64,000 nt of DNA from Acidobacteriota bacterium (lineage in GTDB: Bacteria > Acidobacteriota > Holophagae > Thermotomaculales > Thermotomaculaceae): NCBI GenBank assembly GCA_013151025.1, contig JAADJC010000057.1, forward strand, positions 2,530 to 66,529, in the 5' to 3' direction. The notes below the pieces were generated by a model. The model searched no databases. It saw nothing but the letters and a program-made list of their open reading frames with translations, and was not told the DNA's origin. The position numbers were made by a program, and so were the translations under genes. Below are positions 26,700 through 34,975 of the stretch, piece by piece (the first letter of the stretch is position 1; every line of letters starts with the position of its first letter).

Positions 26700-28133
26700 A
26701 TGAAAACGTACCCGTTAATCGCTGGTGGACACCAGCTTGAAACCCAGAAAAAACAGAGCGTAACAGATAAATATTCCGGTGAAACTTTTGCCGAAGTTTC
26801 TGTAGCTGGAGATAATGAACTGGATATGGCACTGAAAGCGGCAGAAAAAGCCGGGCCGGCAATGGCCGCTCTCCCAGCCCATGAACGAAGCCGGATTATC
26901 TCAGATGCCGGGAAAAAGCTGGCAGGCAAGGCAGATGAACTGGCGGAAACAATTTCTCGGGAAGCAGGTAAGCCGCTGAAGTACGCAAAGGGAGAAGTGG
27001 CACGATGCCTGGAAAACCTCACATTTGCCGCAGAAGAGGCAAAGCGCATCCACGGAGAAACCCTTCCGCTGGATGCCAGCACTGCGGGAGAAAACCGCAT
27101 GGGATTTTATGAACGGTTCCCCATTGGAATAGTTGCGGCGATTTCCCCTTTCAATTTCCCGTTGAATCTTGCAGCCCACAAGGTCGCTCCTGCCATTGCC
27201 GCCGGATGCCCGGTTATTTTGAAACCGGCAGGACTGACACCCCTTTCCGGAATTGAGTTGATTCGCGCATTTGTGGAAGCCGGCGCACCGGAAGGCGCCC
27301 TCAGTGTGCTTCCAGGTCCAGGCTCCATCGTGGGAGAAAATCTCATCACTGATGCAAGAATTGCCAAAATCACCTTTACCGGCAGCCGTATGGTGGGCAC
27401 ACACATTACCCGGGTAGCCGGGCTCAAAAAAGTGACGATGGAACTGGGTGCCAACAGCGGCGTTGTTGTGGACAAAGACTGTTCCAGGATGGACTATGCT
27501 GTTAAACGATGCGTATTGGGCGCATACTACAACCAGGGACAAGTCTGTATCTCGGTGCAGCGAATTTTTGTCCATGAAAAAAACATCGCAGAATTTACCA
27601 ACAAGTTTATTACCGCCACAGAAAAACTGATCATTGGTAATCCTATTGACGAAACCACAGACGTGGGACCGATTATTTCAGAACCGGAAATCGCCCGAAT
27701 CGAAAACTGGCTGGCGGAAGCAAGGAAACAGGGAGCAGAGATTCTCATCGGAGGGAAACGGGAAGGGAATGTGCTGACACCGGCCGTCATTGTAAATGCC
27801 CGGCCGGATATGCGAGTCATGAAAGAGGAATTGTTTGCCCCGGCGGTGGTTATCCACCCAATCTCTTCTTTTGAAGAAGGCATCCGTCTGCTGGATGATT
27901 CCAGCTACGGTCTCCAGGCCGGCATCTTTACCGACAACGTGGACAAGGCATTGGATGCTGTCCGCCACGTCAATGTCGGCGGTGTGATAATCAACGACAT
28001 TCCCGCCTTCCGGGTTGACCACATGCCCTACGGCGGAAACAAGGGAAGCGGACTGGGACGGGAAGGGGCAAAATTCGCCATTGAAGACATGACCACACTG
28101 AGGATGGTCGTGTTTAACCGTAATCGAGACTAA
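26700..28133 (+). CDS. Aldehyde dehydrogenase family protein
   Basis: 477-residue NAD(P)-dependent aldehyde dehydrogenase. FGER-type entry FPIGIVAAISPFNFPLNLAAHK, ITFTGSRMVGTHI, catalytic Glu in VTMELGANSG and catalytic Cys in YYNQGQVCISVQRIFV are visible. Overall it resembles lactaldehyde / non-phosphorylating glyceraldehyde-3-phosphate types, but the substrate is not decided. GGAG precedes the ATG at 26700; the longer open frame upstream has no such site. A TGgTAGAAT extended -10 box lies at 26657-26665. It probably shares a transcript with the peptidase 19 bases downstream. Confidence 0.88.
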   Translation: MKTYPLIAGGHQLETQKKQSVTDKYSGETFAEVSVAGDNELDMALKAAEKAGPAMAALPAHERSRIISDAGKKLAGKADELAETISREAGKPLKYAKGEVARCLENLTFAAEEAKRIHGETLPLDASTAGENRMGFYERFPIGIVAAISPFNFPLNLAAHKVAPAIAAGCPVILKPAGLTPLSGIELIRAFVEAGAPEGALSVLPGPGSIVGENLITDARIAKITFTGSRMVGTHITRVAGLKKVTMELGANSGVVVDKDCSRMDYAVKRCVLGAYYNQGQVCISVQRIFVHEKNIAEFTNKFITATEKLIIGNPIDETTDVGPIISEPEIARIENWLAEARKQGAEILIGGKREGNVLTPAVIVNARPDMRVMKEELFAPAVVIHPISSFEEGIRLLDDSSYGLQAGIFTDNVDKALDAVRHVNVGGVIINDIPAFRVDHMPYGGNKGSGLGREGAKFAIEDMTTLRMVVFNRNRD

Positions 28134-28152
28134 GATACTAAACGGAGGGAAA

Positions 28153-29229
28153 ATGTCTGAAAGAATGATCAAACAGTTTATGGAAATGGTACAGATTAAC
28201 AGCGAATCAGGAAATGAAGCACAGTTTATTGAATATCTGAAAGGGGAATTTGAAAAACTGGGCGGTACTGCCACCATCGACAATTATGGCAACCTTGTGG
28301 CAAAATTTCCTTCTAAGAACAGCAAGGCCACCGGACCCATCCTCTTGTCCTGTCATGCCGACACGGTAAAGCCCGGTGTGGATATTGAACCGGTGCTCAA
28401 GGACGGCGTGATCCGATCCAAGGGGGACACAATTCTCGGCGCGGATGACAAAGCCGGTATCGCGGAAATGCTGGAAGCGTTGCGAACTGCGAAAGTTCTA
28501 CCGCCGGTGGAAGTGGCGATCAGCCGCCAGGAAGAAGTGGGTCTCTTCGGGGTCAAGAATATGGACTACTCACTGATCACAGCGACAAAAGGCTTTTTAC
28601 TGGACAATGACACACTGGATACCATCGTCATCGGCGGCCCCAGTTATTTTGCTATTGACGTAACAGTCACCGGAAAAGCCGCCCATGCCGGAATGGAACC
28701 GGAAAAGGGAATCAACGCCATCCACGCCGCCGCAAAAGCAATATCTGCACTGAAACTGGGACGCCTCGACCATGAAACTACCGCCAACGTCGGCGTTATC
28801 AATGGCGGGATGATTAGAAACGGCGTTCCGGATATCTGTACTTTTCTGGCTGAATGCCGGTCGTTGAACCATGATAAAGCACAGGAACTGGCAGACAGCA
28901 TGATTGCCACAATCCGGAAACAAATTTTAGATTTCGGTGCCACTGTGGACGTCAAGGTTGACAACTTATGCAAAGCAGTGGACATTCCGGAAGATTCTGA
29001 AACTGTTGAAGTTGCCAAAAGGGCATTGAAAACAGCCGGCATTGATGCCACCACCACCTTCATCACCGGCTTCACCGACGCATCGATCTACAACAACCAC
29101 GGCATTGAAATGGCCGTTGTGGGTATCGGCGCAAGGGAAGAACACGCCACATCGGAACATATCTATGTGGCGGATATGGAAAAAGCACTCACTATGATTA
29201 TCGAAATATTGCGCATAATGGGAGAATAA
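28153..29229 (+). CDS. M20-family metallopeptidase (PepT-like)
   Basis: 358-residue zinc aminopeptidase-like protein of the M20 family. Metal ligands and catalytic residues appear in LLSCHADTV, ILGADDKAGIAEML and SRQEEVGLFG; the dimerisation-domain motif GKAAHAGMEPEKGINAI is present, and the second His is near EEHATSEHIYV. The sequence is closest in pattern to tripeptidase T-like enzymes. GGAGGG precedes the ATG. Likely co-transcribed with the aldehyde dehydrogenase. Confidence 0.9.
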   Translation: MSERMIKQFMEMVQINSESGNEAQFIEYLKGEFEKLGGTATIDNYGNLVAKFPSKNSKATGPILLSCHADTVKPGVDIEPVLKDGVIRSKGDTILGADDKAGIAEMLEALRTAKVLPPVEVAISRQEEVGLFGVKNMDYSLITATKGFLLDNDTLDTIVIGGPSYFAIDVTVTGKAAHAGMEPEKGINAIHAAAKAISALKLGRLDHETTANVGVINGGMIRNGVPDICTFLAECRSLNHDKAQELADSMIATIRKQILDFGATVDVKVDNLCKAVDIPEDSETVEVAKRALKTAGIDATTTFITGFTDASIYNNHGIEMAVVGIGAREEHATSEHIYVADMEKALTMIIEILRIMGE

Positions 29230-29393
29230 ATATAAAGAAAAAGTGTTCCGTGCGCCTTCGGCGCCTGTGTTCTGTTCCGACCGGAAAAAGCATGGAAAGA
29301 GACGTGATGAGTTCAAGACCGGAGTAGCCAACGCACCGAATTTACAACTCACAAGTTACGAGTCACAGTGCCACTTTGTGGCACTCCCATTCT
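29230..29393. repeat. Two three-base-loop hairpins and repeat DNA
   Basis: Contains GCGCC-TTC-GGCGC (29252-29264), flanked by GTGTTC and CCTGTGTTCTG, and AGTGCCAC-TTT-GTGGCACT (29367-29385), preceded by seven-mers ACAACTC, ACAAGTT, ACGAGTC. The first block resembles 40585-40640 closely. Confidence 0.65.
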
Positions 29394-29987
29394 CTACTGG
29401 TTTACCGTCTCTTTAATCATATCAACGACCTTTTTGTAGGCCGATTTCCCCTCTTTCAGAACCTTTCCCTCTCCGCCTATAATGAGGAAGTGGGGAATGG
29501 ACCGTAGATTGAATTGCCTGGCAATGGGAGAGCCCCAATCAATACCTTTATGGTCCTTCCGGTTGATATCGATGCGAATCACGTGAATATCTGGGCGTGC
29601 CTTCGCAAGCTTTTCGAGGTAGGGGGCAATTGCGTGACATGGCGGACAATACTCACTGTACAAGTCCACAATATTTGTCTTCCCCGACTCTATCATGGAG
29701 GTGAGATTGATAGGGCCATCGGGAAAATCCGTCACATAGGCATGGGGCGAAGAGCTACGGAAAAGAAAAAAGAGGAGGACACCCACAAGGGCAATAATAC
29801 CCACGACCAAAACACTTCGGTTACTGAGAATACCTGAATTTCTTCCCGAATGAACACTACGGGACGGAAAAGAAGCGGCTGACTGGCGTTTCCGGGGAAC
29901 AGCTTCTACAGCCGGTAATTGCTCTCCGCAGTGCACACAAACCGGGCTGTCATCCGGTGTGTAACAATCACAATTTGGACAATTCAT
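29394..29987 (-). CDS. Zinc-ribbon, membrane-anchored thioredoxin-like protein
   Basis: 197 residues. N-terminal zinc ribbon (CPNC...CVHC, residues 3-21), basic Ser/Arg linker, one membrane helix (SVLVVGIIALVGVLLFFLF, about 58-76), then a thioredoxin fold with active-site CPPC in DLYSEYCPPCHAIAPYLE. The predicted topology puts the ribbon in the cytoplasm and the redox domain outside. The partner is unknown. A good GGAGG lies before the ATG. Confidence 0.82.
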   Translation of the reverse strand: MNCPNCDCYTPDDSPVCVHCGEQLPAVEAVPRKRQSAASFPSRSVHSGRNSGILSNRSVLVVGIIALVGVLLFFLFRSSSPHAYVTDFPDGPINLTSMIESGKTNIVDLYSEYCPPCHAIAPYLEKLAKARPDIHVIRIDINRKDHKGIDWGSPIARQFNLRSIPHFLIIGGEGKVLKEGKSAYKKVVDMIKETVNQ

Positions 29988-30283
29988 AACACCTCCTGAT
30001 CATTTACTCCATCCACTGTATCAAAAACCCCTTCTCCCGGGCAAGCGCAAATGAGACTGGAAATGTGTGAACAGCTGAGAAGAGCACAAGTGAAAGTGCA
30101 TGTGTGTGAAAGAGTAGGGGTTGGAGTAGGAATAGGGGGCAAGCGCTGTAACTTTGATTTGTTCAGACAAATCAGGGAATTGGCGATGAAGAGTTTTTGG
30201 TAAAATCCCCTTATTACTCTTCACTTCTTATCCGAATCTTATCTGAACTTGACCCCAACCCTGCATTCAACTCAACCTTATCT
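29988..30283. repeat. Intergenic region with hexamer repeats
   Basis: No gene supported. Degenerate six-mers GTGAAA, GTGCAT, GTGTGT (30080-30110) run into GAGTAGGGGTTGGAGTAGGA (from about 30111), almost identical to the repeat at 33961 in the rfb operon. Confidence 0.6.
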
Positions 30284-31735
30284 CTAATATGCTCCATCCC
30301 GTTTCAAGACAACACCAATGGTTTTGATCAGAATTTCCACGTCCAGCCACAGGGTCCAGTTGGAGACATACCATTCATCCAGCCGGAGCCGTTCCCCAAA
30401 ATCAAGATTGCTTCGCCCGGAAATTTGCCAGAGACCGGAAATACCCGGCCGGGTCTCCACAATCATACTGAACTTATCCCCCATTTCCACTTTCTCATCA
30501 GGGAGATATGGCCGGGGCCCCACAAGACTCATATTACCCTTTAACACATTTAAAAACTGCGGCAATTCGTCCAGTGATGTTTTTCGGATAAATTGTCCAA
30601 TCTTTGTAACTCTTGGATCCTTACCATGGATCTTTTTGTATTGTTCCCATTCTGCTCCGGCTCCAGGGTTTTCCTTTAGATATTTCTCCAGAATCTCTTT
30701 GTTGTTCAAATACATGGAACGAAATTTATACAACTTGAATTGTTTTCCCCGACGACCAATCCTTTCCTGGCTATAAATTGCCGCCCCTTTGGACTCAAAG
30801 CGAATCAAAACAATTAGAATCAGATACAGGAACAGGAAAATCGGAGAAGCCAGCAAGGTTAGAGTCAGGTCAAAGGCCCGCTTGATCAACCGATTTATTG
30901 GTGATAGCAGATTATTTTTTATTTTCAATACTATCATCTGTTCCCGAAAGAGGTGCAACGACTCAGTGTTCAGCACCGGAATTTTCAGGCTGGATGGGAC
31001 AACCAATACGTTATGAAAATAGCGAATCAAATCATTCAGTCTTGCAGTTGCCTCTTCATGGCCCATATCTTCTTCGGCAAAGGCGATCTCCGTCGTACGG
31101 AAAATTGCCATGGATTGTATTGCCTGTTCCAAGGTGCCCAGAATCGGGAAGCTCCGCCCATCGTGTGCTTCGACCGTGGCTTTGTGCAGTGCATGAGGTG
31201 CAATAAACCCTACTACCTCAACCCCCATATGCTTGTCCGAAGTGAGGGCCTCTGCAACAGAAACCGCCAGGGGGCCAACCCCCCAGATTGCCACCTTTTC
31301 CCGCCAGATACCGGAATAAAACAAGAGTCGTTTTCCCCAGAGCCGAACAAGGGGATGAAGCAACACCAGAAACATCCCCATCAAAACCAGAAGCAGGCGG
31401 GAATACTGTTCAGATATCTTCAACAGGGTCAGGATCGCAAAAACCGCCCATGTCCCAATAAAATCAGCCCGAATTAACCGACCGACTTCATCCCAATAAG
31501 GAGAACGCCGGGTATAAAGTCCTTCGTATAAATAGATGGCAAGATAAATCAGGGGAATCCACCAGAGAACAACATAATAATGAAACGGGATCTTAAATTG
31601 GACTGTGACTACCCCGTTCAAAGCGATACGAACCCAATGCGCAAGGCCAAGTGAAAATACGTATACAAGTAAGTCTATGGCCATCAGCAGGACGGCGCCT
31701 GTCCATTTACGGACATGTTCCTTGATTTCAGTCAC
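30284..31735 (-). CDS. UndP-sugar phosphotransferase (WbaP-like)
   Basis: Initiating enzyme of surface polysaccharide synthesis, moving a sugar phosphate onto undecaprenyl phosphate. 483 residues: four to five N-terminal membrane helices, a Rossmann-like middle domain (EKVAIWGVGPLAVSVAEAL) and the C-terminal transferase with RAFDLTLTLLASP, YSQERIGRRGKQFKLYKFRSM, RKTSLDELPQFLNVLKGNMSLVGPRP and RPGISGLWQ. The GTG at 31735 with GGAG upstream is preferred; TTG at 31783 is possible. It belongs with the rfb genes upstream but has its own promoter. Confidence 0.88.
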   Translation of the reverse strand: MTEIKEHVRKWTGAVLLMAIDLLVYVFSLGLAHWVRIALNGVVTVQFKIPFHYYVVLWWIPLIYLAIYLYEGLYTRRSPYWDEVGRLIRADFIGTWAVFAILTLLKISEQYSRLLLVLMGMFLVLLHPLVRLWGKRLLFYSGIWREKVAIWGVGPLAVSVAEALTSDKHMGVEVVGFIAPHALHKATVEAHDGRSFPILGTLEQAIQSMAIFRTTEIAFAEEDMGHEEATARLNDLIRYFHNVLVVPSSLKIPVLNTESLHLFREQMIVLKIKNNLLSPINRLIKRAFDLTLTLLASPIFLFLYLILIVLIRFESKGAAIYSQERIGRRGKQFKLYKFRSMYLNNKEILEKYLKENPGAGAEWEQYKKIHGKDPRVTKIGQFIRKTSLDELPQFLNVLKGNMSLVGPRPYLPDEKVEMGDKFSMIVETRPGISGLWQISGRSNLDFGERLRLDEWYVSNWTLWLDVEILIKTIGVVLKRDGAY

Positions 31736-31900
31736 GGATTTATGGCTCCATTTCTGACAGGATACGGAGAAAAAGTTCGGCAATGGCTATTTTTTTGACG
31801 GCGCTCCGCAATATACCTCCAGTGAACCGAAATAATTCTGTCGGCACTTTCAATGAAACTGCCTCTTCCATTTGAAAACCAGATATTTTTTCATAACCTG

Positions 31901-31928
31901 ATTATACCAGATGCTATAAACTTGTAAA
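31901..31928 (-). promoter_or_regulatory. Promoter upstream of WbaP-like gene
   Basis: TTTACA (31923-31928) and TATAAT (31901-31906) on the minus strand, 16 bases apart. An ATG six bases after the -10 box opens a 14-codon frame (MKKYLVFKWKRQFH) whose meaning is unclear. Confidence 0.6.
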
Positions 31929-31961
31929 TCCTTCCGGATAAGAAATGCAAAACCACAGAGT

Positions 31962-33074
31962 TCATTTTAGGACCCCATCAATCCATTTCCTGTTTTCTAG
32001 GTACCACCGAATGGTATGAGTCAGACCATCTTGAAAAGCTGTTCTGGGCTTCCACCCTAATTCACTGCTGATTCTGTCAATGTTCATGGCATAACGGCGA
32101 TCGTGACCCGGCCGGTCGGTGACAAAAGCCACCAGTTCGTTGTACGAACTGGTGGGTGATGAGTGATGAGTGATGGGTGATGCACCTTTCTCTTTCTTTC
32201 GCGCACTCGCACTTTCACTATCACTCCCCCGAAGGGGATGAAGAGTGTCCAGGATGCCACAGATAGTGTTGACCAGATGGATATTGGCAATTTCGCAGTT
32301 ACCGCCAATGTTGTAGGTTTTACCGGGAGTGCCGGATGTCAGGATTCGCCACAGGGCCTCACAATGGTCTCCTACAAAAAGCCAGTCCCGGACATTCCCG
32401 CCGTCTCCGTAAACCGGGATGGGCTTTCCGGCAAGGGCGTTCAGGATAACCACCGGAATTAGTTTTTCCGGGAATTGATACGGCCCGTAATTGTTGGAAC
32501 AGTTAGAAATAGTAACAGGCAGGTCGTAGGTATGATGCCAGGCACGGACAAGATGGTCGGAAGATGCTTTGGATGCGGAATAGGGACTCCGGGGGTCATA
32601 GGGAGAAATTTCACTGAACGCCGGGTCTTCCGGTCCTAACTGGCCATAAACTTCGTCTGTGGATACGTGGTGAAACCGAAATTGCGTCGGATCCGCATGG
32701 CCGCCCCAGGTGTCACGGGCCGCTTCCAGTAATATCCAGGTTCCCAGAATATTGGTTTCCATAAAGGGATCCGAGCCTGAAATGGAGCGGTCCACATGGG
32801 ATTCCGCCGCGAAATGGACCACTGTTCTTATCTGAAATTCATGGAATATTCTGCCCACAATTTCCCGATCCGTTATATCGCCTTGAATAAAGTGGTACCG
32901 GTCAGAATACTTCAATTGAATGTCTTCCACATTTTCCAGATGGCCGGCGTAGGTTAGCTTATCCAGATTCACCACTTTTCCAGAGAAATCGGTTTTTTCA
33001 AACAGGAAACGAATAAAATTGGACCCGATAAATCCACAGCCACCCGTTACCAATATGGTTCCGGAGCTTTTCAC
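31962..33074 (-). CDS. rfbB: dTDP-glucose 4,6-dehydratase with internal repeat insertion
   Basis: Second step of dTDP-L-rhamnose synthesis, 370 residues. NAD-binding ILVTGGCGFIGSNFIRF, STDEVYG, the catalytic YSASKASSDHLV and RPGHDRRYA are intact. Between ILDTLHP and SYNELVAFV there are about 29 additional residues (281-309) of low complexity (SDSESASARKKEKGASP...) where relatives have only a few. That DNA (about 32147-32234) is a hexamer array plus a heptamer array of the same kind as in intergenic regions. The insert lies in a surface loop between conserved parts, so activity may be kept. Overlaps rfbD by ATGA. Confidence 0.92.
   Translation of the reverse strand: MKSSGTILVTGGCGFIGSNFIRFLFEKTDFSGKVVNLDKLTYAGHLENVEDIQLKYSDRYHFIQGDITDREIVGRIFHEFQIRTVVHFAAESHVDRSISGSDPFMETNILGTWILLEAARDTWGGHADPTQFRFHHVSTDEVYGQLGPEDPAFSEISPYDPRSPYSASKASSDHLVRAWHHTYDLPVTISNCSNNYGPYQFPEKLIPVVILNALAGKPIPVYGDGGNVRDWLFVGDHCEALWRILTSGTPGKTYNIGGNCEIANIHLVNTICGILDTLHPLRGSDSESASARKKEKGASPITHHSSPTSSYNELVAFVTDRPGHDRRYAMNIDRISSELGWKPRTAFQDGLTHTIRWYLENRKWIDGVLK
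32129..32155. repeat. Perfect 11-base inverted repeat at insert edge in rfbB
   Basis: CCACCAGTTCG-TTGTA-CGAACTGGTGG. One arm codes the conserved YNELV region, the other lies at the edge of the repeat insertion. Confidence 0.75.
32147..32234. repeat. Hexamer/heptamer array inserted in rfbB
   Basis: Plus-strand TGATGAG/TGATGGG seven-mers (32152-32180) and six-mers GCACTC, GCACTT, TCACTA, TCACTC (about 32200-32225) stay in frame within the gene. Confidence 0.75.
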
Positions 33075-34012
33075 CTTCTTATCTCCTTTCTTTCCTCAAA
33101 ATACTGTAACAAATTTTCTTTCCAGTCCGCCACAACAAAATTCAGTGTCTTTTGAAGCTTCTCCGTGTTGAGAACCGAAAAAGCCGGGCGCTTTGCGACA
33201 GTGATGAACTCTTCGGTCGTGACCGGCATGATCCGGCATTTTTTGGTTAAAATCCCCCTTATAAGCCCTTTTTTCTGAATTTCCCTTGCAAAACCATACC
33301 ACGAAATCCGGCCCTTGTCCTGATAATGGTAAATCCCCTGCGGCAGGTCTTCCCGTTCAATTAAATCCACAATGTTCCGCGCCAGCCGTCCGGCATAGGT
33401 TGGCGCCCCCAATTGATCTGCCACCACCCGGATTTCTTCCTTTTCATTCAGAAGGTTCAGCATTGTTTCAACAAAATTACGTCCGTAAATGCCATACAGC
33501 CAGCTGATTCGAATTATTGCGGCGGTTTTGCACGCCTCCGTCAGCGCCGATTCTCCCGCAAGCTTTGTTTGACCGTAAACCGATACCGGATTCGGCGCGT
33601 CTATTTCCCGGTAGGGCTTATTCGAAAGGCCATCAAAAACGTAATCGGTGGAAATGTGGATTACCCGGGTACCCCTTCGGGCGGCCGCTTCCCCCAAAAT
33701 ACCCGGTGCCGTCCCGTTCACCGCCATGGCAATATCCGGCTCATTCTCCGCCCGGTCCACGGCGGTATATGCGGCACAGTTGATAATCCGCTTGAACCGG
33801 TGTCTTGCCATAAAATTCATCACAACCTTTGAGTCCGCGATATTCACCTCCGCATCGGTTCCGATGAAAGCGATATTACAATGCGCCAATTCCTCCGCAA
33901 TTTGCCGCCCCAACATGCCGGCTGCGCCGGTGAGCCAGATTTCCGGCTGCGCCGATAACTGAGTAGGGGTTGGAGTAGGAGTAGGTGGAGAAACAGAGTG
34001 ATTATTTGTCAT
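33071..34012 (-). CDS. rfbD: dTDP-4-dehydrorhamnose reductase
   Basis: Final reduction to dTDP-L-rhamnose, 313 residues. IWLTGAAGMLGRQIAEEL, INCAAYTAVDRAE, ISTDYVFDG and the catalytic YGQTKLAGE are clear. The N-terminus has about 23 extra residues (MTNNHSVSPPTPTPTPTQ...) before the Rossmann strand. They are encoded by the GAGTAG/GTTGGA hexamer repeat, so the repeat has extended or replaced the original start. AAGGAG precedes the ATG. Stop overlaps the rfbB start by ATGA. Confidence 0.92.
   Translation of the reverse strand: MTNNHSVSPPTPTPTPTQLSAQPEIWLTGAAGMLGRQIAEELAHCNIAFIGTDAEVNIADSKVVMNFMARHRFKRIINCAAYTAVDRAENEPDIAMAVNGTAPGILGEAAARRGTRVIHISTDYVFDGLSNKPYREIDAPNPVSVYGQTKLAGESALTEACKTAAIIRISWLYGIYGRNFVETMLNLLNEKEEIRVVADQLGAPTYAGRLARNIVDLIEREDLPQGIYHYQDKGRISWYGFAREIQKKGLIRGILTKKCRIMPVTTEEFITVAKRPAFSVLNTEKLQKTLNFVVADWKENLLQYFEERKEIRR
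33961..33991. repeat. Hexamer repeat, left arm
   Basis: Plus strand reads GAGTAGGGGTTGGAGTAGGA then GTAGGTGGAG. It is an inverted counterpart of 34416-34446 and nearly identical to 30111-30140. Confidence 0.7.
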
Positions 34013-34018
34013 GTATTG

Positions 34019-34414
34019 TTACTCCTTGCTCAATGTCTGAATGAGCCGATATAGCATCTTTTGAATTGCTTCCAACTCGGAGTTCATTACAATTTCAGTT
34101 TTTTTCTCAAGAAATTCAAGGTCAGCAGCAAGTTTCAAAAAATATGCCACTTCTCTGCTTGATCCTTTGGATATCTGAGCAAAATGCCTCAGTTCTTTCC
34201 TGGTTCCTCTCCCGGCACCTTCTGCCAGGTTTGCGCAAATAGATGAGGCCGCCCTTCGCAGCTGGGAAACAATTCCAAATTTCTCGGATTGAGGAAAATT
34301 GCGGGTAATTTGATACACCGTTAATGTCAGTTCATGCGCCTTCTTGAACACCCCTAATTCTTCAATTTTCTGAATCGTCAGTATTTCTTTCCCGTTACCA
34401 TCTCTGATTCCCAC
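34019..34414 (-). CDS. Four-helix-bundle (S23 / 23S IVP family) protein
   Basis: 131 residues of the family once called S23 ribosomal protein, found in 23S rRNA intervening sequences and related to Avd of diversity-generating retroelements. Diagnostic: KAHELTLTVYQITRNFPQSEKFGIVSQLRRAASSICANLAEGAGR, then KELRHFAQISKGSSREVAYFLKLA. The start is GTG with AGGAGG five to six bases upstream; that site is part of the hexamer repeat. It sits between rfbC and rfbD and is bracketed by inverted copies of the repeat. No reverse transcriptase or variable target is nearby, so a role in retro-diversification is not supported. Confidence 0.88.
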   Translation of the reverse strand: MGIRDGNGKEILTIQKIEELGVFKKAHELTLTVYQITRNFPQSEKFGIVSQLRRAASSICANLAEGAGRGTRKELRHFAQISKGSSREVAYFLKLAADLEFLEKKTEIVMNSELEAIQKMLYRLIQTLSKE

Positions 34415-34415
34415 T

Positions 34416-34446
34416 CTGCCTCCTACTCCTACCCCAACTCCAACTC
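34416..34446. repeat. Hexamer repeat, right arm
   Basis: Plus strand CCTCCTACTCCTACCCCAAC then TCCAACTCTC, the inverted counterpart of 33961-33991. It codes the last residues of rfbC (ELELG), its stop, and the Shine-Dalgarno of the four-helix gene. Confidence 0.7.
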
Positions 34447-34974
34447 TCTTATCCCCGGTAGTTTCTGATCTTTATCAGAAACTACCGGGGATGAGATGGG
34501 CCACCTGATAGCCAGATCCGGGTCGTCCCAGCGGATACCATGGTCCAGATCCGGGGCATAGGGAGCGGTGACTTTGTACATCACCAGTGCGGTTTCGCTT
34601 AAGACAACGAAACCATGGGCAAAACCGGCGGGGAGCCAGAGCATGTGATGATTATCAGCAGAAAGATGCTCAGCAACCCATTTCCCGAACGTGGGAGAGC
34701 CTTTTCGAATATCCACCGCCACATCCCAGATCTTACCGGACAGACATTGCACCAGTTTTCCCTGAGCCTTTGGCGGCAATTGAAAATGAAGGCCTCGGAG
34801 AACATTTATAGACGAAAACGACACGTTATCCTGCACAAAGGGGCCAATTCCAAACCGGGCAAAGGAGTCTTCAGAGTGTGTCTCCTTGAACCAGCCTCGT
34901 TCATCCCGGTAAATCTCCGGTTCTATCGCCTTCACGTCCGGAATACCATCCAAATCTCTGAATATAAATGCCAT
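34429..34974 (-). CDS. rfbC: dTDP-4-dehydrorhamnose 3,5-epimerase
   Basis: 181-residue cupin epimerase of dTDP-rhamnose synthesis. EIYRDERGWFKETHSEDSF, VLRGLHFQLPPKAQGKLVQ with the catalytic His, LWLPAGFAHGFVVLSE and YKVTAPYAPDLDHGIRWDDP are family motifs. The C-terminal SPVVSDKDQKLPG is conserved in meaning, but its DNA is a perfect 19-base inverted repeat; the last residues (ELELG) come from the hexamer repeat. Start overlaps a possible small frame behind rfbA. Confidence 0.94.
   Translation of the reverse strand: MAFIFRDLDGIPDVKAIEPEIYRDERGWFKETHSEDSFARFGIGPFVQDNVSFSSINVLRGLHFQLPPKAQGKLVQCLSGKIWDVAVDIRKGSPTFGKWVAEHLSADNHHMLWLPAGFAHGFVVLSETALVMYKVTAPYAPDLDHGIRWDDPDLAIRWPISSPVVSDKDQKLPGIRELELG
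34451..34492. repeat. Perfect 19-bp palindrome in rfbC 3' end
   Basis: ATCCCCGGTAGTTTCTGAT and its exact complement flank a four-base CTTT loop. It is coding, with no U-tract. It may have been perfected by template switching from an imperfect palindrome. Confidence 0.85.
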
Positions 34975-34975
34975 C

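Noticed and set aside
34019-34414. Diversity-generating retroelement accessory protein (Avd)
   Set aside because: Same fold family, but no reverse transcriptase, template repeat or variable target gene is nearby.
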